64,000 nucleotides of DNA from UBA2357 sp041916775 (GTDB lineage Bacteria > Pseudomonadota > Gammaproteobacteria > Burkholderiales > Rhodocyclaceae): NCBI GenBank assembly GCA_041916775.1, contig JAYRYZ010000011.1, forward strand, positions 62,001-126,000, written 5' to 3'. Numbering within the stretch: position 1 is the stretch's first letter; every line of letters begins with the position of its first letter. The notes beneath the pieces are model-generated. The model saw nothing but the letters and a program-made list of their open reading frames with translations. It had not been told where the DNA came from and searched no databases. A program made the position numbers and the translations under genes. Positions 7,118 to 15,718 of the stretch are shown here, one piece after another.

Positions 7118-8386
7118 TCAGTTCGCGCCTGAAACCTTGGGCTGATCGGCATAGATCAGCAGCGGCTTGGCGCCATCCTCGATCATGCCCTCGTCCACGA
7201 CGACCTTCTCGACACCTTCCAGCGTCGGCAGGTCGTACATGATGTCCAGCAGTGCGGCTTCAAGGATCGAACGCAGGCCGCGCGCGCCGGTCTTGCGCTT
7301 GATCGCTCGACGGGCAACCGCCTGCAGCGCCGAGGGCCGGATCTCGAGTTCGACGCCTTCCATGGAGAAGAGTTTCTGGTATTGCTTGACGAGGGCGTTC
7401 TTCGGTTCAACGAGGATCTGGATCAGCGCAGCCTCGTCGAGTTCCTGCAGCGAAGCGATCACCGGGAGGCGGCCGACGAATTCCGGGATCAGGCCGTACT
7501 TCACGAGATCCTCGGGTTCGATCTTGCGAAAGGTCTCTGAGATCGTCTTCTGCGCCTTGCTCTGCACCTTGGCACCGAAGCCGATACCACCCTTCTCGGT
7601 ACGGTTCTGGATGACCTTCTCGAGGCCATCGAAAGCCCCACCACAGATGAACAGTATGTTTGTGGTGTCGACCTGGATGAAGTCCTGATTGGGATGCTTG
7701 CGGCCACCTTGCGGCGGGATCGAGGCGGTCGTCCCCTCGATGAGCTTCAGCAGAGCTTGTTGCACACCCTCTCCGGACACGTCGCGGGTGATCGAGGGGT
7801 TCTCCGCCTTGCGCGAGATCTTGTCGATCTCGTCGATATACACGATACCCTGCTGCGCCTTTTCGACGTCGTATTCGCAGCGCTGCAAGAGCTTCTGGAT
7901 GATGTTCTCGACATCCTCGCCCACGTAGCCCGCTTCGGTGAGCGTGGTGGCGTCGGCCATGACGAACGGTACGTTGAGCATGCGCGCGAGCGTTTGCGCA
8001 AGCAGGGTCTTGCCGGAGCCCGTCGGTCCGATCAGCAGGATGTTGCTCTTGGACAGTTCGACCTCATCCTTGTCGTTGGAGAGGTGGCGCAGACGCTTGT
8101 AGTGGTTGTAGACCGCCACGGCAAGGTTGCGTTTGGCCTGGGCCTGGCCGATGACGTATTGGTCGAGGATTGCGCAGATCTCGTGCGGCGTCGGCAACTG
8201 ATCGCCGATGGATTCGCTGCTCAGGCTGTCACCGATTTCGTCGCGGATGATGTCATTGCAGAGTTCGATGCACTCATCGCAGATGAACACCGAGGGACCG
8301 GCGATCAGCTTTCGGACCTCATGCTGGCTCTTGCCGCAGAAGGAGCAGTAGAGCAGCTTTTCGTTGCCAGATTTCTTGTCCGCCAT
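7118..8386 (-). CDS. clpX: ClpX, ATPase subunit of ClpXP
   Basis: A 422-residue AAA+ unfoldase that delivers tagged proteins to ClpP in the cytoplasm. The zinc-binding domain has Cys14/Cys17 and Cys36/Cys39 (CSFC and CDEC). Walker A GPTGSGKT is at 120-127 and Walker B IVYIDEID at 181-188. The C-terminal small domain with RGLRSILE-type sensor 2 is present. Length and motifs are standard. It follows clpP on the same strand with a 145-base gap that contains a hairpin, so clpX level may be set partly by its own promoter or by processing. Confidence 0.98.
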   Translation of the reverse strand: MADKKSGNEKLLYCSFCGKSQHEVRKLIAGPSVFICDECIELCNDIIRDEIGDSLSSESIGDQLPTPHEICAILDQYVIGQAQAKRNLAVAVYNHYKRLRHLSNDKDEVELSKSNILLIGPTGSGKTLLAQTLARMLNVPFVMADATTLTEAGYVGEDVENIIQKLLQRCEYDVEKAQQGIVYIDEIDKISRKAENPSITRDVSGEGVQQALLKLIEGTTASIPPQGGRKHPNQDFIQVDTTNILFICGGAFDGLEKVIQNRTEKGGIGFGAKVQSKAQKTISETFRKIEPEDLVKYGLIPEFVGRLPVIASLQELDEAALIQILVEPKNALVKQYQKLFSMEGVELEIRPSALQAVARRAIKRKTGARGLRSILEAALLDIMYDLPTLEGVEKVVVDEGMIEDGAKPLLIYADQPKVSGAN

Positions 8387-8480
8387 TTTGGTCTCTCTCG
8401 TGTCAGCGTGTTCAAACGATTCTATATCGGGCCGCAGGTGGTCGCGACACCATCATGTCACAGACGACACCAACCACACA

Positions 8481-8506
8481 GCATCGTGCCCTCGGGGACA
8501 CGATGC
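8481..8506 (-). other. Hairpin between clpP and clpX
   Basis: Arms GCATCGTG and CACGATGC (eight pairs, extendable by a CCC/GGG step with a bulged A). There is no T-run after it on the minus strand. It could be an RNA processing or stability element, or a weak attenuator in the clpP-clpX transcript. Confidence 0.45.
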
Positions 8507-8531
8507 CGGTGCGAAAGGAACGCTCACACAA

Positions 8532-9161
8532 TCACGCGTCGGTACGTCGGCTCAGCACCTTGTCGACCAGACCATAAGCGACGGCTTCGGCCGCGCCCAT
8601 GAAATTGTCCCGGTCGGTGTCCTTCTCGATCCTGTCAATGGGCTGCCCTGTATGCTGCGCAAGCATCTCGTTCAGGCGCGCGCGGATGCTGAGAATCTCG
8701 CGGGCATGGATCTCGATGTCCGAGGCCTGACCCTGGAATCCACCCAGCGGCTGGTGGATCATCACACGCGAGTTCGGCAGGCAGAAGCGCTTGCCCTTCT
8801 CGCCGGCTGCAAGCAGGAACGCGCCCATGCTCGCAGCCTGGCCGATGCACAGCGTGCTGACGCTCGGCTTGATGAACTGCATCGTGTCGTAGATCGCGAG
8901 GCCTGCGGTCACCGATCCGCCGGGAGAGTTGATGTAGAAGTAGATGTCCTTGTCGGGATTCTCCGATTCGAGGAACAACAACTGCGCCACGATCAGGTTG
9001 GCGGTGACATCGTTCACTGGCCCGACCAGGAACACCACTCGCTCCTTGAGCAGGCGCGAATAGATGTCGTACGCCCGCTCACCACGGCCGCTCTGCTCGA
9101 CCACCATCGGTACGAGACCGAGGCCCACCGGATTCCAGTTGCTGACGCTGTCGTTGTTCAT
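8532..9161 (-). CDS. clpP: ClpP, proteolytic subunit
   Basis: A 209-residue serine peptidase that forms the barrel used by ClpX and ClpA. The catalytic triad is visible as Ser111 (GQAASMGA), His136 (VMIHQPLG) and Asp185 (DRDNF). An upstream in-frame ATG at 9206 would overlap the end of tig and add 15 residues; the ATG at 9161 gives a normal ClpP N-terminus and starts 13 bases after the tig stop, with AAGG upstream. Tight spacing indicates a tig-clpP transcript. Confidence 0.96.
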   Translation of the reverse strand: MNNDSVSNWNPVGLGLVPMVVEQSGRGERAYDIYSRLLKERVVFLVGPVNDVTANLIVAQLLFLESENPDKDIYFYINSPGGSVTAGLAIYDTMQFIKPSVSTLCIGQAASMGAFLLAAGEKGKRFCLPNSRVMIHQPLGGFQGQASDIEIHAREILSIRARLNEMLAQHTGQPIDRIEKDTDRDNFMGAAEAVAYGLVDKVLSRRTDA

Positions 9162-9174
9162 CGAGTCTGCCTTA

Positions 9175-10485
9175 TCAAGCTGCGGCGTTATTGCCCATGA
9201 GTTCATCGAAGGCGATGTCCTTGTCGGTCGTCTGAGCCTGGGACAACACCCATTCCACTACATTGTCTTCGATCACGACCGCTTCGGCCTGCGCGAGGCG
9301 TTCCGGCTGGGAGTAGTACCAGCGCACCAGTTCCGACGGGTCTTCATAGCTTTGCGCCATGTCCTCGATCAGCGCCTTGATCTGCTCGGGCTTGGCGAAC
9401 AGTTCCTTAGCCTTTACGACCTCGGCCATGATCAGGCCGAGCTTCACACGACGCACCGCCTGCTCGGCGAACCACTCGGGCTGAACGGCGATTTCCTTGC
9501 TGTTCATGCCGCGCATCTCCAGGTCACGCTTGGCGTTCTCGGCCAATTGTGCGGATTCACGCTCGATCAGCGCCTTCGGGACCTCCAGCGGATGCACCGC
9601 GAGCAGCGCCTCCATGACCTGCTCCTTGACCTTCGCCTGAACCCGACGCTTCACCTCGCGTTCGAGATTGGCCTTGACCTCGTCACGCAACTTCGCGACG
9701 TCACCATCCTCCACGCCGAGCGCCTTCGCGAAATCGGCATCCAGTGGCGGCAGAGCGGGCTCCTCGACACGCTTCACGCTGATCTCGAACTGTACGGTCT
9801 GACCGGCGAGGTGGGTGGCGTGATAGTCGGCCGGGAAGGTCATGTCGAAGGTCTTGCCCTCACCGGCCTTGCTGCCCAGGACCGCCGTCTCGAACTCCTT
9901 GAGCATCGAGCCGGCGCCGATCACGAACGGGAAGTCCTCCGCCTTGCCACCGTCGAACAACTCGCCGTCCTTGCGGCCGGCGAAATCGATCACGACGCGG
10001 TCGCCGTCCTGCGCTTCGCGCTGCACCTCGGAGAACGTCGTGCGCTGTTTGCGCAGCACGTCGATGGTCTTGTCAACTTCCGCGTCGCCCACAGAGAGGC
10101 TCGGGCGCTCGACAGACTGACTGGACAGATCACCGAGAGTGATCGTGGGATAGACCTCGAACACGGCGCTGAAGGCAAGTTCCGAATCGTTGGATGCTTC
10201 CTTCGGCTCGATGCGCGGACTTCCCGCGATGCGCAGGTTTTGGTCGCGCAGTTGTTCGCCGAATGCCTTCTCCACCGCAGCACCGATCGCTTCGCTGCGC
10301 GCCTGCGGGCCATAAGTCTGCGACACCATCTTGAGCGGCACCTTGCCAGGGCGGAAGCCGGGCATCTTCACGGTGCGGGCCAGGCGCTTGATGCGCGCCT
10401 CGACTTCCTTCTCGATGTCGGCCATCGGCACGGTCATGTCGATACGGCGTTCCAGCGTGCTCACGTTTTCCTGATTGTTCTGCAT
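9175..10485 (-). CDS. tig: Trigger factor
   Basis: A 436-residue ribosome-bound chaperone with prolyl isomerase activity. The ribosome-docking motif GFRPGKVP is at 43-50, the FKBP-like domain covers about 160-245, and the C-terminal chaperone arms follow. It acts on nascent chains at the exit tunnel. It heads the tig-clpP-clpX-lon-hupB block. An extended -10 (TGTTAGAAT on the minus strand, 10606-10614) about 120 bases upstream is a possible promoter. Confidence 0.97.
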   Translation of the reverse strand: MQNNQENVSTLERRIDMTVPMADIEKEVEARIKRLARTVKMPGFRPGKVPLKMVSQTYGPQARSEAIGAAVEKAFGEQLRDQNLRIAGSPRIEPKEASNDSELAFSAVFEVYPTITLGDLSSQSVERPSLSVGDAEVDKTIDVLRKQRTTFSEVQREAQDGDRVVIDFAGRKDGELFDGGKAEDFPFVIGAGSMLKEFETAVLGSKAGEGKTFDMTFPADYHATHLAGQTVQFEISVKRVEEPALPPLDADFAKALGVEDGDVAKLRDEVKANLEREVKRRVQAKVKEQVMEALLAVHPLEVPKALIERESAQLAENAKRDLEMRGMNSKEIAVQPEWFAEQAVRRVKLGLIMAEVVKAKELFAKPEQIKALIEDMAQSYEDPSELVRWYYSQPERLAQAEAVVIEDNVVEWVLSQAQTTDKDIAFDELMGNNAAA

Positions 10486-10886
10486 CTAACGGTTCCTGAC
10501 GGTCAAGTTTGTCGGCTTTACCACCGCTCGGGCCGGGCTCACGCAGAGCGCGTGTTTCCTGTTCGCGAGCCGAGTTCGTGGGGCGCCCGGTTAAAGAAAA
10601 TTTCGATTCTAACACAGGCCCTGCTCCATCCTTGCAGCCGCGCAAAATGCAATACATGATGCATCGCGTCGGCGCCGAGGCGGTGCTACGCTTCCGGAAA
10701 CAGCATGTAGCGGACGCCTTTCGAACTCTGTAGTCGAAACTTGGATCCGGAGCCTGGAACTCGCGACAGGCGCGCCGCTCAGAGGGGAGTAGATCACCAC
10801 CACACGAGTTCGTTCGCGCCAGGCGCATCGTTTCGCACCCTCGCGCGGGCAACGGGAATTTGCTGAACTGACCAAGGAGATTTCTG
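10486..10886. promoter_or_regulatory. Divergent control region between tig and prkA
   Basis: A 401-base gap without a supported gene. On the minus strand TGTTAGAAT at 10606-10614 looks like an extended -10 for tig, but the -35 position (CAAGGA) is poor. An ATGCA/TGCAT inverted repeat lies at 10647-10664. A strong AAGGAG at 10874-10879 serves prkA. I looked for a sigma54 site before prkA and found only a badly spaced GG/GC pair. Confidence 0.5.
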
Positions 10887-12809
10887 ATGAGCATCTTCAA
10901 CGCCTACCAGGCGCGATTCGAGGCAGCGCGGGAAGAGGAAATGTCGGTCCAGGAATACCTCGAATTGTGCAAGAGCGATCCATCGGCCTATGCGACCGCG
11001 GCAGAACGCATGCTCATGGCGATCGGAGAGCCGGAGCTGGTCGATACACGACTCGAGCCACGGCTGTCACGCATCTTCTCGAACAAGGTGCTGAAGATCT
11101 ATCCCGCTTTTCGTGACTTCTACGGCATGGAAGAGGTCATCGAGCACATCGTGTCGTATTTCCGACATGCCGCGCAGGGGCTGGAAGAGAAGAAGCAAAT
11201 CCTGTACCTGCTTGGACCTGTCGGCGGTGGAAAATCCTCACTGGCGGAAAAGCTGAAGACCCTGATCGAAAAGGTCCCCTTCTACGCGATCAAGGGTTCT
11301 CCCGTGCATGAGTCGCCGCTCGGGCTCTTCGATGCGCGCGAGGATGGCGCCCTGCTGGAGGAGGATTTCGGCATCCCGCAGCGCTACCTCAACACGATCA
11401 TGAGCCCCTGGGCCGTGAAGCGGCTCAACGAGTACGGCGGTGACATCACCCGCTTCCGCGTCGTCAAGCTGCGCCCGTCGGTGCTGAGGCAGGTTGCGGT
11501 GGCGAAGACCGAGCCCGGCGACGAGAACAATCAGGACATTTCCTCCCTGGTCGGCAAGGTAGATATCCGCAAGCTCGAACAGTACTCCCAGGACGACCCG
11601 GATGCCTACAGTTACTCAGGCGGTCTGTGCCTCGCGAACCGAGGGCTGCTCGAGTTCGTCGAGATGTTCAAGGCACCGATCAAGGTCTTGCACCCCCTGC
11701 TTACCGCAACCCAGGAGGGCAACTACAAGGGCACCGAAGGCTTCGGCGCGATTCCTTTTGATGGCATCGTGATGGCGCACTCGAACGAGTCCGAGTGGGT
11801 GGCGTTCAAGAACAACAAGAATAACGAGGCCTTCCTCGACCGGATCTACACGGTCAAGGTGCCCTATTGCCTGCGCGTCTCGGACGAAATCCGCATCTAC
11901 GAGAAGCTTCTCGACAATAGCTCACTCGCCGAAGCGCCGTGCGCGCCCGACACCCTGCAAATGATGGCGCAGTTCGCGGTGCTGTCGCGCCTCAAGGAGC
12001 CTGAGAACTCCAGCATCTTCTCGAAGATGCGGGTCTACGACGGCGAGAACCTCAAGGACACCGACCCCAAGGCAAAGAGCATGCAGGAGTACCGCGACTA
12101 CGCAGGCGTGGACGAGGGTATGACCGGCCTCTCCACCCGCTTCGCGTTCAAGTCGCTTTCCAAGGTGTTCAACTTCGATCACCGCGAGATTGCCGCGAAC
12201 CCGGTGCACCTCATGTACGTGCTGGAGCAGCAGATCGAGCGCGAGCAGTTCCCACCCGAGACGGAGGCGCGCTACCTGGGCTTCATCAAGGAATATCTGG
12301 CGCCCCGCTACGCCGAGTTCATCGGCAAGGAGATCCAGACCGCTTACCTGGAGAGTTACTCGGAATACGGCCAGAACATATTCGATCGCTACGTGACCTA
12401 CGCCGATTTCTGGATCCAGGATCAGGAGTTCCGCGACCCGAACACCGGAGAGATCCTCGACCGGAGCTCGCTGAACGACGAATTGGAGAAGATCGAGAAG
12501 CCCGCCGGGATCAGCAACCCGAAGGACTTCCGCAACGAGGTGGTGAACTTCGTGCTGCGCGCACGCGCCAAGCACGACGGCAAGAACCCGAGCTGGACGA
12601 GCTACGAGAAGCTGCGCGGCGTGATCGAGAAGAAAATGTTCTCCAACACCGAGGACCTCCTGCCGGTCATCAGTTTCAACGCCAAGGCCAGCGCCGACGA
12701 GCAGAAGAAGCACCAGAACTTCGTCGATCGCATGATCGACAAGGGCTACACCGAGAAGCAGGTTCGCCTGCTGTGCGAGTGGTATCTGCGCGTGCGCAAG
12801 GCCTCCTGA
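10887..12809 (+). CDS. prkA: PrkA/YeaG serine protein kinase
   Basis: A 640-residue protein of the PrkA family, with an AAA-type N-terminal domain (Walker A GPVGGGKS at 110-117) and a C-terminal kinase-like domain. Relatives phosphorylate proteins on serine under starvation and stress and, in enterics, are part of the yeaGH response under RpoS and NtrC control. Length is normal. AAGGAG eight bases before the ATG fixes the start. It is followed by yeaH (64 bases) and spoVR, the usual three-gene module. The target proteins are unknown from sequence. Confidence 0.95.
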   Translation: MSIFNAYQARFEAAREEEMSVQEYLELCKSDPSAYATAAERMLMAIGEPELVDTRLEPRLSRIFSNKVLKIYPAFRDFYGMEEVIEHIVSYFRHAAQGLEEKKQILYLLGPVGGGKSSLAEKLKTLIEKVPFYAIKGSPVHESPLGLFDAREDGALLEEDFGIPQRYLNTIMSPWAVKRLNEYGGDITRFRVVKLRPSVLRQVAVAKTEPGDENNQDISSLVGKVDIRKLEQYSQDDPDAYSYSGGLCLANRGLLEFVEMFKAPIKVLHPLLTATQEGNYKGTEGFGAIPFDGIVMAHSNESEWVAFKNNKNNEAFLDRIYTVKVPYCLRVSDEIRIYEKLLDNSSLAEAPCAPDTLQMMAQFAVLSRLKEPENSSIFSKMRVYDGENLKDTDPKAKSMQEYRDYAGVDEGMTGLSTRFAFKSLSKVFNFDHREIAANPVHLMYVLEQQIEREQFPPETEARYLGFIKEYLAPRYAEFIGKEIQTAYLESYSEYGQNIFDRYVTYADFWIQDQEFRDPNTGEILDRSSLNDELEKIEKPAGISNPKDFRNEVVNFVLRARAKHDGKNPSWTSYEKLRGVIEKKMFSNTEDLLPVISFNAKASADEQKKHQNFVDRMIDKGYTEKQVRLLCEWYLRVRKAS

Positions 12810-12873
12810 ACCCGAGCGATGCGATGCGTCCGTGCGCCCCTTGTGCGCGCGGACGGTCACGAGGAGATTCCGC

Positions 12874-14145
12874 ATGGCCAGAATCATCGATCGCAGGTTC
12901 GACAGCAAGAACAAGAGCGCAGTCAACCGCCAGCGCTTCATACGCCGCTTCAAGAAGCAGATCCGTCGTGCGGTCAGCGATGCGATCCGTGATCGCTCGA
13001 TCCGCGATCTGGATACCGGCGAGCACATCTCCATTCCCGCCCGCGACCTGAGCGAGCCGAGTTTTCAGCATGGGCGGGGCGGGGTGCGAGAGCAGGTGTT
13101 CTCGGGTAACGACCAATTCTCGAGCGGCGACCTCATCAACCGCCCCCCCGGTGGCGGTGGCGGCGGTGGAAAAGGCTCGGGCAAGGCGAGCAAGGATGGC
13201 GAAGGCGAGGACGACTTCGTCTTCCATCTTTCGCGCGAGGAGTTCCTCGACATCTTCTTCGACGACCTCGAACTGCCCAACCTCGTCCGCACCCAGCTCG
13301 CGCGCATCACCGACTATAAAACCCACCGCGCCGGCTTTACCTCGGACGGCTCGCCAGCCAACATCAATATCGTGCGTTCGATGCGCGGTGCGCTCGGGCG
13401 CAGGCTTGCACTCGGATCGCCCTTCCTCGCCAAGCTGCGCGAACTGCAACGCGAGCTGGAGGCCGTGGTCGCCGACAAGGGTGAGGACTGCGAGGAAGCG
13501 CAACAGCTGCGCGAGGACATTGCCCGCTTGCGCGCACGCATCGACGCAATCCCCTTCATCGACAGCTTCGACCTGCGCTACAACAACCGGGTGAGGATCC
13601 CCAAGCCCACGACGCAGGCGGTGATGTTCTGTGTTATGGACGTCTCCGGCTCCATGGACGAGGGCAAGAAGGCCACCGCGAAGCGCTTCTTCATGCTGCT
13701 CTACCTCTTCCTGATCCGCACCTACGAGCACATCGACGTGGTCTTCATACGCCATCACACGATCGCCAAGGAGGTGGACGAGGACGAGTTCTTCCACTCG
13801 CGCGAGTCGGGTGGCACGGTGGTTTCGAGCGCACTCGAGCTGATGCACGATGTGATCCGCAGCCGCTACGCGAGCGGCGAGTGGAACATCTACGGCGCAC
13901 AAGCCTCCGACGGCGACAATTGGGACAACGATTCGCCGATCTGCCGCGCCTGGCTCGACAAGGACATCCTGCCGTGGTGCCAATACTTCGCCTACATCGA
14001 GATCACCCCGGGAGAACCGCAGAACCTCTGGCGCGAGTACGAGAAGCTGCTGGGCGCACACCCGAACTTCGCGATGCAGCGCATCGACGACCCGGCGCAG
14101 ATCTATCCGGTGTTCCGTGAACTTTTCAAGAAGAGCCTGGTATGA
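12874..14145 (+). CDS. yeaH: YeaH, DUF444 von Willebrand A-like protein
   Basis: A 423-residue DUF444 protein. The N-terminus is strongly basic (residues 7-41), a run of seven glycines sits at 93-99, and a VWA-like metal-binding motif DVSGSMD is at 256-262. It is the constant partner of PrkA, presumably a substrate, adaptor or regulator of the kinase; this is inference from co-occurrence. The start at 12874 has GAGGAG upstream; an earlier in-frame ATG at 12832 lacks a good ribosome site and adds a non-conserved arginine-rich leader. Its stop overlaps spoVR in ATGA. Confidence 0.93.
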   Translation: MARIIDRRFDSKNKSAVNRQRFIRRFKKQIRRAVSDAIRDRSIRDLDTGEHISIPARDLSEPSFQHGRGGVREQVFSGNDQFSSGDLINRPPGGGGGGGKGSGKASKDGEGEDDFVFHLSREEFLDIFFDDLELPNLVRTQLARITDYKTHRAGFTSDGSPANINIVRSMRGALGRRLALGSPFLAKLRELQRELEAVVADKGEDCEEAQQLREDIARLRARIDAIPFIDSFDLRYNNRVRIPKPTTQAVMFCVMDVSGSMDEGKKATAKRFFMLLYLFLIRTYEHIDVVFIRHHTIAKEVDEDEFFHSRESGGTVVSSALELMHDVIRSRYASGEWNIYGAQASDGDNWDNDSPICRAWLDKDILPWCQYFAYIEITPGEPQNLWREYEKLLGAHPNFAMQRIDDPAQIYPVFRELFKKSLV

Positions 14146-15686
14146 AGCGCCGCGCGCAGAAGACGAAAATGCTCCCCGACACCTCGGAGTGGTCCTTCGA
14201 GGCCATCGACCGCTACCACGACGAGATCGCTCGGGTGGCGGCGTCCTACAAGCTCGATTGCTATCCGGTACAGATCGAGATCATCACCGCCGAGCAGATG
14301 ATGGATGCCTACGCTTCGGTGGGCATGCCGGTGAACTACCACCATTGGTCCTTCGGCAAGCACTTTCTGTCCACCGAGAAGGGTTACCGGCGCGGGCAGA
14401 TGGGGCTCGCCTACGAGATCGTCATCAACTCCAACCCCTGCATCGCCTACCTCATGGAGGAGAACACGCTGACGATGCAGGCGCTGGTGATCGCGCATGC
14501 GGCCTACGGGCACAACAGCTTCTTCAAGGGCAACTACCTCTTCCGTACCTGGACCAACGCCGACGCGATCATCGACTACCTGATCTTCGCGCGCAATTTC
14601 ATCGCCCAATGTGAGCAGCGCCACGGAGAGGCAGAGGTCGAGCTCTTCCTCGACTCCTGCCACGCGCTGATGAACCTGGGCGTTGACCGCTACCGTCGCC
14701 CGCAGAAGCTCTCGCTCGCCAAGGAGAAGATGCGCCAGCAGGAGCGCGAGGAATACCTGCAGAGCCAGGTGAACGAACTGTGGCGCACCCTGCCCGCCTT
14801 CGACGCACGCCCCGACCGGCACCCCGAGAAGCACTTCCCGCCCGAGCCGGAGGAGAACCTGCTCTACTTCGTCGAAAAGCACGCACCCTTGCTCGAACCA
14901 TGGCAACGCGAGATCGTACGCATCATCCGCAAGATCGCGCAGTACTTCTTCCCACAGCGCCAGACGCAGGTGATGAATGAGGGTTGGGCCACCTTCTGGC
15001 ACTACACCATCCTCAACCAGCTTTACGACGAGGGCTTGCTCGCCGACAGCTTCATGCTCGAGTTCCTGCAGTCCCACACCAACGTCGTGCTGCAACCTGC
15101 CTACAACGAGCGCTGGTACAACGGCATCAACCCGTACGCGCTGGGTTTCGCGATGTGGACCGACATCAAGCGCATCTGCGAAGACCCCACCGAAGAGGAT
15201 CGGCGCTGGTTCCCTGACATAGCCGGAAGCGACTGGCTGGAGACCTTCGACTTCGCGATGCGCAACTTCAAGGACGAGAGCTTCATCGCGCAGTACCTGT
15301 CGCCGACGGTGATGCGCAACTTCCGCATGTTCGCGATCCTCGACGACGCCAGACAGGACAAGCTCAAGGTCTCGGCAATTCATGACGACGACGGTTTCCG
15401 CCGCATCCGCGAGACCCTTTCGGAACAGTACAATCTCGGCAGCCGCGAACCCAACATCCAGGTATGGAACGTCGATCTGCGTGGCGACCGCTCCATCACC
15501 TTGCGCTACCAGCCCTATCGTGGCCGTCCGCTGGCGGACTCGGCAGACGAGGTCATGAAGCACTTCGCGCGCTTGTGGGGCTTCACCGTCAGGCTCGAGA
15601 GCGTGGGTGAGGACGGCGGGGTCGAGTTGCTGCAGGAGACCCGCATCGAGAAGCGCCAGATGGCGCGCAGCGACAGCGCCCCCTGA
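14142..15686 (+). CDS. SpoVR/YcgB family protein
   Basis: A 514-residue SpoVR family protein. Recognisable stretches include EGWATFWHY, the MGLAYEIVINSNP segment and a NFRMFAI region; all are typical of YcgB/SpoVR. In Bacillus SpoVR affects spore cortex formation, whereas in non-sporulating proteobacteria it is a stress-linked protein of unknown activity. The start overlaps the yeaH stop by four bases, so the two are coupled. It completes the prkA-yeaH-spoVR module. Confidence 0.93.
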   Translation: MKRRAQKTKMLPDTSEWSFEAIDRYHDEIARVAASYKLDCYPVQIEIITAEQMMDAYASVGMPVNYHHWSFGKHFLSTEKGYRRGQMGLAYEIVINSNPCIAYLMEENTLTMQALVIAHAAYGHNSFFKGNYLFRTWTNADAIIDYLIFARNFIAQCEQRHGEAEVELFLDSCHALMNLGVDRYRRPQKLSLAKEKMRQQEREEYLQSQVNELWRTLPAFDARPDRHPEKHFPPEPEENLLYFVEKHAPLLEPWQREIVRIIRKIAQYFFPQRQTQVMNEGWATFWHYTILNQLYDEGLLADSFMLEFLQSHTNVVLQPAYNERWYNGINPYALGFAMWTDIKRICEDPTEEDRRWFPDIAGSDWLETFDFAMRNFKDESFIAQYLSPTVMRNFRMFAILDDARQDKLKVSAIHDDDGFRRIRETLSEQYNLGSREPNIQVWNVDLRGDRSITLRYQPYRGRPLADSADEVMKHFARLWGFTVRLESVGEDGGVELLQETRIEKRQMARSDSAP

Positions 15687-15718
15687 AAGTCCATCCAGGG
15701 CGACAGGAATCACACTGA

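Noticed and set aside
9064..10659. Plus-strand frame of about 531 codons over tig
   Set aside because: Shadow of tig; composition biased and no family signature.
10840..10870. Possible sigma54 promoter before prkA (GGGCAAC..TTTGCT)
   Set aside because: The GG and GC pairs are 12 bases apart instead of 10, so it does not fit the -24/-12 rule.
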